From Gemmataceae bacterium (GTDB lineage Bacteria > Planctomycetota > Planctomycetia > Gemmatales > Gemmataceae), in NCBI GenBank assembly GCA_022616435.1, contig JAKEET010000084.1, positions 43,371-107,370 on the forward strand: a DNA stretch of 64,000 nt, in the 5' to 3' direction. Made by a program: the position numbers and the translations under genes. Position 1 is the stretch's first letter, and each line of letters begins with the position of its first letter. The notes under the pieces were generated by a model that was not told the DNA's origin, did no database searches, and worked only from the letters and a program-made list of their open reading frames with translations. Shown in pieces: positions 8,971 through 18,600 of this stretch.

Positions 8971-9519
8971 CTACTCCCGTACCGAACAAAGTGGCGTATC
9001 GAAGCTGGTTGGCGCCGCGGCGCGGCTGCGCAGCACGCGGGCGGGGCAGCCGGCGACCACCTGGTTGGCGGCCACGTCCTTGGTCACCACGGCGCCGGCG
9101 CCTACCAAGGCGCCCGGTCCAACCGTCACGCCGGCGAGGATCACGGCGCCGCTGCCGATCGAGGCGCCCTTGCAAACTCGCGTCGGAATGACTTGCCAGT
9201 CCGCCTCGGATTGCGGCCGGCCATCGGCCGTGGCGCGCGGGTCCAGGTCGTTGATGAACATCACGCCGTGGCCGATGAATACTTCGTCTTCAATGGTCAC
9301 GCCCTCGCAGATGAAGGTGTGGCTGGAGATCTTGCAGCGCGCGCCGATCACGGCGCCCTTCTGGATCTCGACAAAGGCGCCGACGCGCGATTCGTCCCCG
9401 ATCCGGCAGCCGTACAGGTTAACGAAGCAATGGATCGCCGTGCCGCGGCCCAGCTGGACGTCGCGGGCAATCCGCAGGCCGTTGCTCGGATCGGCTCGTT
9501 CGTGTGCGGTCATGGCCAC
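8971..9519 (-). CDS. Left-handed beta-helix sugar N-acetyltransferase, WbpD-like
   Basis: A 182-residue hexapeptide-repeat acyltransferase. The turns GCRIGDESRVGAFVEI, VTIEDEVFIGHGVMFINDL and ASIGSGAVILAGVTVGPGA follow the [LIV]-G-x4 pattern of the left-handed beta-helix, and FINDLDPRA matches the acetyl-CoA/sugar site of WbpD/WlbB-type enzymes. It would acetylate the 3-amino group of a UDP-2-acetamido-3-amino-glucuronate. The GTG start at 9519 is preferred (AGGAG 8 nt upstream); ATG at 9513 is possible. It lies 5 nt before the aminotransferase gene. Confidence 0.9.
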   Translation of the reverse strand: MAMTAHERADPSNGLRIARDVQLGRGTAIHCFVNLYGCRIGDESRVGAFVEIQKGAVIGARCKISSHTFICEGVTIEDEVFIGHGVMFINDLDPRATADGRPQSEADWQVIPTRVCKGASIGSGAVILAGVTVGPGALVGAGAVVTKDVAANQVVAGCPARVLRSRAAAPTSFDTPLCSVRE

Positions 9520-9574
9520 TCGCGATGCTCCTCAAGGTTGCGATCGGAAGATTTAACGGTCCGGGGCGACCCGA

Positions 9575-10690
9575 TCACGAGACGCCGGCCAGCGCCGCCG
9601 CAGGCGGCATGGCGTTTACGGCGGCGTTTTTCGGGTTCGGCCAATGGGCTCGTCCATTGCCGGCGCCGTTCGCACCGTTGTTGAGGGCGATGCGGCCGCC
9701 CTGGGCCCGGATGCTGCGCGTGGCGGCTTCGAGCAACTGCACGACGCGGACTCCCACGGCGCCGTCGCTGATGCAGGGAACATCATTGGCAATGCACTCG
9801 GCGAAGTGGCTGACCGCGGCTTGCAGCGGTTCGCCGGGGTCGATGTTCGGACTCCAGATGTCGCCTGAGCGATAGCCGATGCGGACGCGATGTTCCTCCT
9901 CGGCGCTGGCGACGTCGATGCCGCGGTCGTACAGCTTGACCGGTTCGCTGGAATTGAGCTCGTTGAAGATCAGGCTCTTGCGGGCGCCGGCGAAGATCAT
10001 CTGGCGAATCTTGACCGGCGACAGCCAGTTGACGTGGAAGCTGGCCATCAGGCGGTCGCCGTAGTCGACGTTGACGTAGGCGATGTCCTCGATATTCGGG
10101 TCGGCGTGCGCGCAGCCCCAGGCGGAAATGCTGCGGGCGGCATGGCCCAGGATGTAGTCGGCAATCGCCAGGTCGTGCGGCGCCAGGTCCCAGATGACAT
10201 TCACGTCGTGCTGGAACAGTCCCAGGTTGATGCGAATGCTGTCGATGTAGAACAGCTCGCCGAGCGCGTCGCTTTCGATGAGGTCCTTGATCTTGCGCAC
10301 CGAGTTGCTGAACAGGTAGGTGTGATCCACCATCAGCACGCGGCCTTGCTTGGCGGCGATGTCGGCGAGGGCTTGGGCTTCCCGCGTGCTGGCGGCCAGC
10401 GGCTTTTCGACCAGCACGTGCAGCCCGGCTTCAAGGCAGCGCTTGGCGATCGGAAAATGCGTGCCCACCGGCGTCGCGATGGCGACTGCCTGAAGGCCCG
10501 GCGTTTCCAGCAACTGATCGACCGAGGCGACGGTGTGCAACGAACCGAAGGTGCGTTTCACCTTCTCCAGGCGCTCCGGGCTGGCGTCGCAAACCGCCGC
10601 GACCTCGGTGCGCGGGCACGAGGAGAAATTCCGGATCAGGTTGGGGCCCCAGTAGCCACAACCGATGATGCCGACTCGAAGCTTGTTCAT
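9575..10690 (-). CDS. Gfo/Idh/MocA-family oxidoreductase, WbpB-like
   Basis: A 371-residue NAD(P)-dependent sugar oxidoreductase. The Rossmann motif IGCGYWGPNLIRNF, the VEKPLA motif (key Lys) and WDLAPHDLAI (catalytic Asp/His region) identify the family. With the following acetyltransferase and aminotransferase it forms the WbpB/WbpD/WbpE module, in which it oxidises C3 of a UDP-HexNAcA. The UDP-sugar 6-dehydrogenase (WbpA) expected upstream in that pathway is not in this window. I start at ATG 10690; a GTG at 10720 overlapping the previous stop (GTGA) is an alternative. The tail contains a low-complexity Asn/Gly/Ala stretch of no obvious function. Confidence 0.9.
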   Translation of the reverse strand: MNKLRVGIIGCGYWGPNLIRNFSSCPRTEVAAVCDASPERLEKVKRTFGSLHTVASVDQLLETPGLQAVAIATPVGTHFPIAKRCLEAGLHVLVEKPLAASTREAQALADIAAKQGRVLMVDHTYLFSNSVRKIKDLIESDALGELFYIDSIRINLGLFQHDVNVIWDLAPHDLAIADYILGHAARSISAWGCAHADPNIEDIAYVNVDYGDRLMASFHVNWLSPVKIRQMIFAGARKSLIFNELNSSEPVKLYDRGIDVASAEEEHRVRIGYRSGDIWSPNIDPGEPLQAAVSHFAECIANDVPCISDGAVGVRVVQLLEAATRSIRAQGGRIALNNGANGAGNGRAHWPNPKNAAVNAMPPAAALAGVS

Positions 10691-10716
10691 GAAAAAAGGC
10701 CTATTTGCGGACAGCG

Positions 10717-12054
10717 TCACACGAGCACGTTGTCCTGGTTTGACCGATCCAGTTCTTGCGATTCCGGTTGTTCATCGGCCGGTTCCCATTCCGAACCAGC
10801 TTGGATGAAGTCTGCCGGCTGCGCGTTGCCGGCAACGCTGCTCAGCTTCAGCAAGCCTGCGCCGATGAGCGTGATGTAGTACGGATGCTCCAGGAGATCC
10901 AGGCTCACGAACTGGGCGGATACCGCGAAGCCCACCAAGGAAGCAATGACCATGCGCGCCAGGTGGCGAAACCACGGGTCGGGCACGTCGGAATTCGGTC
11001 TCGTCAGGCTCCAGAGCCGCAGACAGCAGCCGCCGTAGAACACCACCAGCAAGGCCAACCCCACGACGCCCAGCTCCGCGCCGGTTTGCAGCCACAACGA
11101 ATGCGCGAGTTTTCCGCGGGGGAACCCGTACCGCACGACGACTTCGCCCCAGTTGGCGGCGCCCACTCCCAACGGCTGTTGCATCATCGTCTCGATGCAT
11201 GCGCGCCACATGACCAGGCGCGACTCCGCAGCTTCATCGCGTTCCTCAGCGGAAACGAAGCTCGTTGCGAATCGTTCGAAGACCTCGGTTCCCGTGAAGC
11301 GAAACATCAAGACAACGGCAACAATCAGGCCGATGTAGTGGATCGGACGCTTGGGCATCAGCATGAAACTGACGGCGATCGTCACGATCAACGACAGCAT
11401 TCCGCCCCGCGAGAAGCTGATCAGGATGGCGTGGACCATGAGCGCGGCGGCGCCGTAGGCGATCGCTTTCTGCCACCACACCGTCGAGGCCATCCCCAGG
11501 AACACCGCCAGTCCCAGCGACGTCACCAGGGCGATGGCGTTGCTGTTGTTGTCCATGTCCCCGAAGCCGAATATGCGAAGCCGGTTGTAGCCGTCCAGAT
11601 ACCACTGGTTGAACTCCAGCGCCAGATACCCCTGGCACAGCAGGATGACCCAGGCCAACTGCTTGAGCTTGCTCAAGGAGTCAATGGTCGTGATCCCGAC
11701 CACAAACGGGAGCACGATCTTGGCCAGGATCTCGACGAAGGTCCAGGCCCGCTCCTTGTTGGTCGCGATCAGCGCCGCCGACAGCGCCGCCCAGCCGACG
11801 AAGGCGATGATGGCCCACACGATCGGCTTGGCCCGGCCAAAATCCCAACGGCCGAAACCGTGAATAGCCCAGCCGATCACCAGGCCAATCGCGACGGTGC
11901 GGCTGTAGTTGCCCTCGGGGACCGAGAAGTACCAGAGGGACTGGGGCCGGAGGATGGCGAACGCGACATAGATCAACAAGCCGATGAAGGGATTGAACAG
12001 CGCCGCGGCGGCGCCTCCATACGTCAGCAGGTACGTGAACAGCAGGCCCTTCAT
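10717..12054 (-). CDS. O-antigen ligase/polymerase-family membrane protein
   Basis: A 445-residue polytopic inner-membrane protein with about ten hydrophobic segments. The Wzy/WaaL family signs are ISFSRGGMLSL, SRLVMWRACIETM and a periplasmic loop ending GVGAANWGE. The N-terminus (MKGLLFTYLLTYGGAAAALFN, then PFIGLLIYVAFAILRPQSLW) resembles the putative O-glycosylation ligases found with exosortase systems, which fits the exosortase locus only a few kb away. It would polymerise the repeat unit or ligate glycan to protein or lipid. The C-terminal 45 residues are hydrophilic and acidic. Confidence 0.87.
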   Translation of the reverse strand: MKGLLFTYLLTYGGAAAALFNPFIGLLIYVAFAILRPQSLWYFSVPEGNYSRTVAIGLVIGWAIHGFGRWDFGRAKPIVWAIIAFVGWAALSAALIATNKERAWTFVEILAKIVLPFVVGITTIDSLSKLKQLAWVILLCQGYLALEFNQWYLDGYNRLRIFGFGDMDNNSNAIALVTSLGLAVFLGMASTVWWQKAIAYGAAALMVHAILISFSRGGMLSLIVTIAVSFMLMPKRPIHYIGLIVAVVLMFRFTGTEVFERFATSFVSAEERDEAAESRLVMWRACIETMMQQPLGVGAANWGEVVVRYGFPRGKLAHSLWLQTGAELGVVGLALLVVFYGGCCLRLWSLTRPNSDVPDPWFRHLARMVIASLVGFAVSAQFVSLDLLEHPYYITLIGAGLLKLSSVAGNAQPADFIQAGSEWEPADEQPESQELDRSNQDNVLV

Positions 12055-12096
12055 CGGCGGCTCGCACTCCAGCCTTGTTCCAGCCTTGTTCGCTCG

Positions 12097-12984
12097 TTAG
12101 ATCACGTCCGCGAAACTCCGCTCGACTTTGCGGAAGTACAGCACTCCCAGCATCAACAGCGCCACGCTGACCAGCGCCGAAATCCCCAAGACCCTCAGGT
12201 CGACCGTCTGCCCCAGCACCGCTTGCCGGAACGACGCAACGAGACCGTGCGCCGGGTTCAACGGCAGCCAGCGGTCCAAGCTCTCTCCCATCGAACCCTG
12301 GAGGTAAATCGTCGGCGTCGCGAACATCCAGAGTTGCGTCAGGAACGGGACCACGTGCCGAAAGTCGCGGTAAGCGACCGTCAGGGCCGACAGCAGCGCG
12401 CCGACTCCAAAGGCGGCCGCCGTCAGCAGGACAACGATCACGGGCGCCCACAAGATGCTCCAGCTCGGCGTGATGCCGTAGAACGGCAACATGATCAGCA
12501 ACAACCCGAACGCGATCGCCAAATCAACCAGGCCGGCGACGACGGCGCCCATCGGAATCAGCAAGCGTGGGAAATAGACCTTGGTAACCAGGTTCTGGTT
12601 GCCCACGATGCTCTGGCCGCCGGAGCTGAGGCCGTTGGCGAAGAAAATCCACGGCAACAGGCCGGCAAACACGAAGAGCGAATAACCCTCGACAGCGCCT
12701 GCGGCGTTTCGGCCCAGGAACAGCGTGAACACGGCCATGGTCGCCAGCGGCTGAATCAGCGCCCACGACGCCCCGAGGATGGTCTGCTTGTAGCGAACCT
12801 TGATGTCGCGCCAGGTGAGAAACCCCAGCAACTCTCGATAACGCCACAATTCGGTCAGGTCGATGCCAAGCCAGCCGGTCCGCGGCTGGATCACGGTGAG
12901 CGGCGCTTCCGGGTGGGCGTCGCGGTCTCCGTCGGCGGTTCGCGCCTCCAGGGTGCATTCGTCGACAACCGCTGGACAAGTCAC
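12097..12984 (-). CDS. Polysaccharide export ABC-2 permease (Wzm/TagG type)
   Basis: About 295 residues with six hydrophobic segments. WRDIKVRYKQTILGASWALI, then QPLATM, is the signature start of Wzm/TagG permeases, and VAYRDFRHVVPFLTQLWMFA is the conserved second half. It pairs with the ATPase at the far end of the operon. I favour the GTG at 12984 because AGGTGA lies just upstream. A GTG at 13023 would extend the protein by 13 residues, but there the codons run into a 29-bp tandem repeat with no ribosome-binding site. It is the first gene after the sigma-54-type promoter at 13169-13187. Confidence 0.9.
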   Translation of the reverse strand: MTCPAVVDECTLEARTADGDRDAHPEAPLTVIQPRTGWLGIDLTELWRYRELLGFLTWRDIKVRYKQTILGASWALIQPLATMAVFTLFLGRNAAGAVEGYSLFVFAGLLPWIFFANGLSSGGQSIVGNQNLVTKVYFPRLLIPMGAVVAGLVDLAIAFGLLLIMLPFYGITPSWSILWAPVIVVLLTAAAFGVGALLSALTVAYRDFRHVVPFLTQLWMFATPTIYLQGSMGESLDRWLPLNPAHGLVASFRQAVLGQTVDLRVLGISALVSVALLMLGVLYFRKVERSFADVI

Positions 12985-13020
12985 GCTGTCACCTGTTGAT
13001 GTACTGGATTGCCCGATGTC

Positions 13021-13078
13021 CACGTCGGGCTTACGCCACGACGCTCGCCCACGTCGGGCTTACGCCGCGACGCTCGCC
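13021..13078. repeat. Two tandem 29-bp repeat units
   Basis: Positions 13021-13049 and 13050-13078 carry the same 29-bp unit with one A/G difference; the core is GGGCTTACGCC, then GACGCTCGCC. It sits just before the permease gene. It is too short and too few for a CRISPR array. Similar GC-rich 'ggcttacgcc' units are seen between genes in planctomycetes (general impression, not checked). Confidence 0.8.
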
Positions 13079-13080
13079 CA

Positions 13081-13098
13081 TGGGCGCACTCCGTGCTC
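13081..13098. repeat. 18-bp sequence shared with 30213-30230
   Basis: TGGGCGCACTCCGTGCTC occurs here and, identically, at 30213-30230. Both copies lie shortly upstream of the first gene of a minus-strand operon (permease here, exosortase there). It may be a dispersed repeat or a shared leader element. Confidence 0.7.
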
Positions 13099-13168
13099 GT
13101 GGGTCGTCAGACCTAACCGAGGAGATGCCACGTTCGCGGGATAGCGGGGATGCCAGGGCAGAGAGGGA

Positions 13169-13187
13169 AAAGCAAACGAAGTGCCAA
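13169..13187 (-). promoter_or_regulatory. Sigma-54 (-24/-12) promoter for the polysaccharide operon
   Basis: On the minus strand the sequence reads TTGGCACTTCGTTTGCTTT, an almost perfect RpoN promoter (GG and GC exactly 10 nt apart; TTGGCAC at -24, TTGCTTT at -12). Transcription would start near 13157 and enter the ABC permease gene. A sigma-54 activator gene lies 220 bp upstream. The rest of the 13099-13405 spacer shows no gene. Confidence 0.85.
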
Positions 13188-13405
13188 TCCGCGGGAATGC
13201 AGACGCTGGGGCGGTCACCGCAGCGAATGTCGCAACGGGCAACCCGATCATGAGTTAGGCGGCGCGTCGATTTCGCGCCGTGACATGATGTCAAGCCGCG
13301 TTTACATGCATAGTGAAAACTCGGAGGGCGACGCGCCAACCGTGGTTTCGACGCGGCGCCGCCACGGACCAGCGATCGGGGGCTGAAGGATGGCGGGCTT
13401 ACCGT

Positions 13406-14392
13406 TTACACCGGCGCCATCAACCCGTACTTGTGCAGCTTCTTGTACAGCGACATCCGGCTGATCCCCAGCTCGGCTGCGGCGCGCAGGCGGTTGTTGC
13501 GGTGCTTTCGCAAGGCCGCGGTGATGCGCCGGTACTCCGCGTCTTCGGGAGGCGTGACCAGCTCATGATGGAACGCCATCCTGTCAGGCGCCGCTTCGAC
13601 AAGGTTGGCGGGCAAGTCGCCAAGCTTGATTTCGGTCCCGGGCGTGAGCGCCACGGCCCGTTCGATGACGTTGTGCAGCTCGCGAATGTTCCCGGGCCAG
13701 GCGTAGGTTTCGAGCACCGCCAGGGCGTCGGCGTCAATGGAGGTCACGTTGGGCGACTTGCGGCCGCCGAACTGCTTGAGGAATTGCCCGGCCAGGGGCG
13801 CGATCGCACTGCGGCGCTCGCGAAGGGGCGGCAGCCGAAACGACACGATGTTCAACCGGTAGTACAGGTCCGCGCGGAAGCGGGCCGCGGCCACCTCGCG
13901 TTCCAGCGGAATGCTGCTGACCACGATGATACGGGCCCGGAGAGGGAGCAGCACGTCGGCGCCGACCGGTTCGAAAACCCGGTCGTCAACAGCCCGCAGC
14001 AGCTTGGCTTGCGCCGTCAGCGGCAGGGCGTTGATCTCATCCAGGAGCAGGGTGCCGGCGGCGGCGGCGGTGAACTTGCCGTCGCGGTCGCTGTCGGCGC
14101 CGGTGAAGGCGCCTCGGACGTGGCCGTAGATTTCGCTCTCGATGAGACTTGGCGACAGCGCCCCGCAATCGACGACCAGAAACGGCTCGTGGCAGCGCGG
14201 CGACAGGGCGTGGATTTGCCGCGCCAGCCGCGTCTTGCCGGTTCCTGTTTCGCCCGTGATCAGGAGGGTCGTCCGCTGAGGAATGACCCGGCGGAGCTTG
14301 TCGTTCAGGTCCGCATTGAGCGCCGCGCTGAAATTCCCGAGAGGCTGCTGCGGGAACTCAAGCAGCGCGGCCGGCGCGAGCATGCTATTGAG
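13406..14392 (-). CDS. Sigma-54-dependent transcriptional activator without a sensor domain
   Basis: A 328-residue bacterial enhancer-binding protein reduced to AAA+ and DNA-binding domains. Walker A is GETGTGKT, the sigma-54 contact loop is GAFTGAD, Walker B is TLLLDEI, and there is an arginine-finger region FRADLYYRLN. The C-terminal Fis-type helix-turn-helix is LRAAAELGISRMSLYKKLHK. There is no N-terminal receiver or GAF domain, so it is probably controlled by partner proteins or by its level. GTG at 14392 has GGGAG 6 nt upstream; ATG 14383 is possible. A close paralogue lies at 32169-33293. The RpoN promoter at 13169-13187 is an obvious target. Confidence 0.93.
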   Translation of the reverse strand, partial: LNSMLAPAALLEFPQQPLGNFSAALNADLNDKLRRVIPQRTTLLITGETGTGKTRLARQIHALSPRCHEPFLVVDCGALSPSLIESEIYGHVRGAFTGADSDRDGKFTAAAAGTLLLDEINALPLTAQAKLLRAVDDRVFEPVGADVLLPLRARIIVVSSIPLEREVAAARFRADLYYRLNIVSFRLPPLRERRSAIAPLAGQFLKQFGGRKSPNVTSIDADALAVLETYAWPGNIRELHNVIERAVALTPGTEIKLGDLPANLVEAAPDRMAFHHELVTPPEDAEYRRITAALRKHRNNRLRAAAELGISRMSLYKKLHKYGLMAPV

Positions 14393-14503
14393 CACGAAAC
14401 ACTCCCCAATGGAGCGCCGCCGCACGGCGCGACGGCGCGCGAGGAATCGAAACGATCTGGTCGGAAAGCAGATGGGTATGCGAGTGTGCGAGCCTTGCGT
14501 TGC

Positions 14504-15520
14504 TCAGGAAGCGGTGTCGTGATTGGGTCCGGCGGAGGACACCGGGGCGGGCTCAGGGTCAGGATCCGGAGTCTTCTCCGGCGTCGTCGCGGCAGCTTCG
14601 CCCTGGCGTGCCTGGTACTCGACAAGGCTGAGCAACCCTTGACGCAGAGGCATGCTCGGACAGAAACCAAGCTCCCGTTCCGCGCGCGAATTGTCGATGC
14701 ACCTGGTGGCGAACGGCGGGATCAGGCTGCGCGGCCGCGGCAGCTGCAGCTTGGTTCCACGGATCAGGTTGATCGTCTCGACGATTTCCAAGACGGTGAC
14801 CGGCCGGCCGCGGGCGATGTTGTAGACCTGTCCGGACACGCGCGGGGCGTCGGCCGCCAGCAGCGTCGCTTGAACCACGTCGTCCAGCGCGATGTAGTCG
14901 CGCGGCTCCGAGGCGGCCTCATCGAGCGCGGGCGCCGCGCCGGCCAGCATCGCCTTCACGATCGCCGTGATCGTTTGAGCGTAGGGGCTCGCCGGGCTCT
15001 GGCGCATGCCGTAGGTCTCGGAGTAGCGCAGCCGGACGGTTTCCATGCCGTAGAGCGACGTGAAGCCGACACATTGCAGCTCGCCCGCCAGCTTCGCCAT
15101 CCCATAAGCCGAATCAGGCACGACCCAGCTGTCTTCCTTCATGGGCGACCGGCCATAGACGTTGCAGCTGGAGGCGTACACGAACCGCCGGACCTTGGCG
15201 CGGAACCCGGCCATCAAAGCGTGCAGCGTCTCCGAAGGGTGGGCCCACTTGGCCGCCAGTTCCGGAGCGTCGGCGACGTTCGGCGCCGGAGCGGTCAGCT
15301 GGAAGAAGACCTCGACCCCCTGGACCACCTGCTGCAGGAGGTCGCGATTGTTGAGGTCGCCAAAAACAATCTCCGCTTCGTGACGGACGTTGTCGAGGTT
15401 GGTGAGCCGGCCGGTGCTGAAGTTGTCCAAGACCCGGACTCTGTCGCCACGGCGGATGAGCGCCTCGACGAGACGTGAGCCGATGAACCCCGCGCCGCCT
15501 GCGACTAGGCATAATGCCAT
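14504..15520 (-). CDS. NAD-dependent epimerase/dehydratase (SDR)
   Basis: A 338-residue extended SDR for a nucleotide sugar. The Rossmann motif AGGAGFIGSRLVEA, the ASSCNVYG active-site strand and the YxxxK motif YGMAK are present. The C-terminal 35 residues are a Pro/Glu/Thr-rich tail (EKTPDPDPEPAPV) unusual for the family. It lies between the giant TPR gene and the sigma-54 activator, and probably supplies a sugar nucleotide for the exosortase-associated polysaccharide. ATG 15520 is placed by the Rossmann fold starting 5 residues later; the 10-residue upstream extension looks non-coding. Confidence 0.87.
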   Translation of the reverse strand: MALCLVAGGAGFIGSRLVEALIRRGDRVRVLDNFSTGRLTNLDNVRHEAEIVFGDLNNRDLLQQVVQGVEVFFQLTAPAPNVADAPELAAKWAHPSETLHALMAGFRAKVRRFVYASSCNVYGRSPMKEDSWVVPDSAYGMAKLAGELQCVGFTSLYGMETVRLRYSETYGMRQSPASPYAQTITAIVKAMLAGAAPALDEAASEPRDYIALDDVVQATLLAADAPRVSGQVYNIARGRPVTVLEIVETINLIRGTKLQLPRPRSLIPPFATRCIDNSRAERELGFCPSMPLRQGLLSLVEYQARQGEAAATTPEKTPDPDPEPAPVSSAGPNHDTAS

Positions 15521-15656
15521 GACAGCTCGTTTTCTATGCGGGAGACGCAACCTCGATGTCGCAGGACGCGATTGAATCCATCGATGCCAGCGTCATTTGC
15601 CCAAGCGAAGCCGGCGACAATGAGCCGTTAGCTGGAACGGTTCCGCAGAGTTCATT

Positions 15657-18600
15657 CTAGCGTACGGAAGCCGACTTCGCAGGTTGGTCATTCATGATTT
15701 GCCGATAGGCCGGCAGTTCTAGAGGATCGACCGTCGCTTCACTCAAGCCCAGATCTTTGGCCCGCTGCAAGGCGTGGGCCGCGGCCGTGCCGCGCTGGGC
15801 GAGTTGATGGGCTTGGGCCAGATGGAAGTAGCGATGAGCCGTCGGCGTTTCCGCGATGGCCTCATCCAGATCCTTGACGGCGTTCTCGGCGTCGCCTAGC
15901 GTCAAGTACGCCACGGCGCGCGTATCGAGGTATTCCGATTGCGGGCCGTCCAGCTCGATGGCGCGCTGAATCAGGCTCAGCGCCTCGCTGGCGTTCTGGT
16001 CCTTGAGCGCCAGGAGCCAGGCCAGGTTGTTCAAGGTCAGCGTGTCATTGGGGTCATGTTCCAGGGCCTTGCGGTAGAGGGCGATCACCGCGGCATGATC
16101 ACTCTGCAAGCGGCGCACGGCCGCCAGCTGCGTCATGAGGGCCGTGGCGTTGGACTTGGCGGTCAGCCCCGCCTGGAGCCAACCCGCGACTTGCCGCTGT
16201 TGTTCGGCGTTGCACCTGGTCGCGTACAGCACGAAGACAGCGCTGGCGCCGACTTGCTCGATCCGGCAGGTTTTCAAGGCGCCCTGGCAAACCGCGAAGG
16301 CGTCCTGCGGTCGGTGCTGGCGGCCATAAAATTCCGCCAGGGCCAGCGCCGCTTCCGGCCGGGGCGACTGGGACACATAGCGTTTGAACATGTCTTCGGC
16401 TGGCTTCAACTGTCCGATGCGCTCGAGCAGCACGGCGACCGGCCCCGCGAGCTGGTCCTGTTTTGCCGCCAGCGCCATCAGGTTGTTCGCGCCCTTCTCC
16501 GCCCGTCCTTGCTTGGCCAGCAGCTGGGCGCGCAGGCCGATGGTCCGCACGTTGTTCGGCTCCAGCTCTTCCAGCCTGGGCAGCCAGTGGTTGAACTGAG
16601 CGAGATCGTCGTGCCGCACCAGCGCGTTGCAATACGCGGCCAGCTGGTTGGCAAACTCCGTCTGCAGCGCGGGCTTGTTCCGCGTCGCGTTGGCGAACGC
16701 ATCCTGGGTCAAGGTGAGCAAGAACAGATATTGTTCACGCGCTTTCGGCCATTCGCCGACCGTGTCGTACAGCTGGGCCAGCAGAAATCGATCATCCCGG
16801 GACATCTGCTGGCGACGCATCAGATCTTCCAGGAGCGTGACGCCCTTGCGCCGCTGCCTGGGATTCTGGGCGACCGAGAGAATCAGGATCTGCGCACGTT
16901 GGTCAGCGATGCGCTCGGTCGCCATGGCGGCGACCTTTTCGGAGCCGCCGTCGACGACGCCGAACTGTTCGAGCGCCTTGACGGTTTGCTGGTAATCGCC
17001 GGCGGACGCCAGGACCAGGGCGAGAGCGCGCTTGGCTTCGGCCAGTTGCTGGGGCGGCAGGCCCTTCAGTTGCACCAGCCTGGACAGGTAGGTCTTGGCC
17101 TCGCGCGTGTCGTTGCGGCGGAGGTAGAAGTAGGCGACGTTCTTCAGGACCGTGCTGTCGTTGGGCGTGGCGGCCAGCGCTTCCAGGTAGTGTTGCTTGG
17201 CCTGGTCGGTTTCGCCGATCGCGTCGAAGCACTGGGCCAGCGCCAGGCGGGCGCTCTCCTTGGGAAGCGCCTTCCGGGCCTCGGCGATCGCCTGCTTCGC
17301 CTTGTCCTTGGCGCCGGTGCGGGCGTGATGCAGCACCAGCGGCACCCAGGTGTCGGGGATGTCGGGGGCGAGCTGGACAGCCCGGCGCAGCTCCGCTTCG
17401 GCTTCGCGGTTCTTGCCCGCCGCCCATTGAATCTGGCCGAGCCAGACGTGGTCGCGATAGTCCTTCGAATCGGCGGGGATGGCCTTCTCGGCGAGGCTGA
17501 GCGCCCGGATCGGATCTTCTTTCCACAATGCGATCTCGGCTTCCATGCGATCGAGGTCTCGAAGGGTGCCGCCCATGCCGCGCAGCTTCTGGATCATCTC
17601 CTCGGCTTCGAGAAACCGGCCGCGCGTCCACAGCAGTTGCGTGACCCGGCGGATGACCGCTGGGTTCTCGACCCCCAGCATGATGGCTTCCCGGTACTTG
17701 GCGATGGCGCCGTCGAAGTTCCCCAGCAGTTCATTCACCTGCCCCTGCGCTACCGGGACACGCCCCCAGGAGGTGCGGCGGGACGCGACCGTGGCCAGGT
17801 GTTCGGTCGCCTGGTGCAATTCGGTCGTGTCGCGGCTCTTCTGCGCCTGCGCGATCAGCTGCTGGGCATGACAGAAGCGCCACAGCGACCCGTCTTCGCC
17901 TTCGATCGCCTTGATCTCTTGGACCAGCTCGGCCGGCAAAACGTCCGACTGCCCGCGCAGCGCCAGATCGAACATCGCCAGGCGGCTGCCGAGATCGTTG
18001 GGCTGGCGCTGGGCCACCTGTTTCCAGACCAGTTCGGCCCGTTTGGCTTCGCCGACCTGCACATAACTGTCGGCGAGCGTGGGCCAGAAGCGCCGCTGCC
18101 TGGCGCGGCTGAATTTCTCCAGTCCCTGGCCGAGCTGGTCCAGCGCCCGCGGCGCTTCGGCGCCGCCGCGCCGCGCCCAGTACCGGCACCGCGCCTCGCG
18201 CAGCTCCATCAGGTCGCCGCACACCTGCTCGGCTTCCTTGAGCAGCGCCAGGGCCGCGTCGGCACGCCCGCCGCGTTGCTCGAGGTTCGCCAGCCCCACC
18301 CAGACTTCGACCGGACGCTCTTGCTTGTTGGCGTGCGCCTGTTCCAGGAACGTCCGCGCCTTGTCGAACTGCTGCTGGGCGACCAGGAATTCGGCGCGAA
18401 GAAGTCCGACCTCCACCGGCAAGGGCTTGAGCTGTTCCGCCTCCTTCAACAGATGATCGACCTCGACCCAGCTCGGTTGAGCCCGCTGCAGGTTCCGCAG
18501 GATCATGAGCTGAATCGCTTCGGTCCACGCCGCCGTCGGCGGCTTGGCGTACTGCCGCAGAGTTCCGTATTCGCGCAGCGCGTTGTCGAGTCGTCCCAGG

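Noticed and set aside
13021..13078. CRISPR-like array
   Set aside because: Only two directly adjacent units with no spacers and no cas genes.
15568..15636. A -24/-12-like sequence upstream of the SDR gene at 14504-15520
   Set aside because: GG and GC are 10 nt apart but the flanking bases do not fit TTGGCAC and TTGC.
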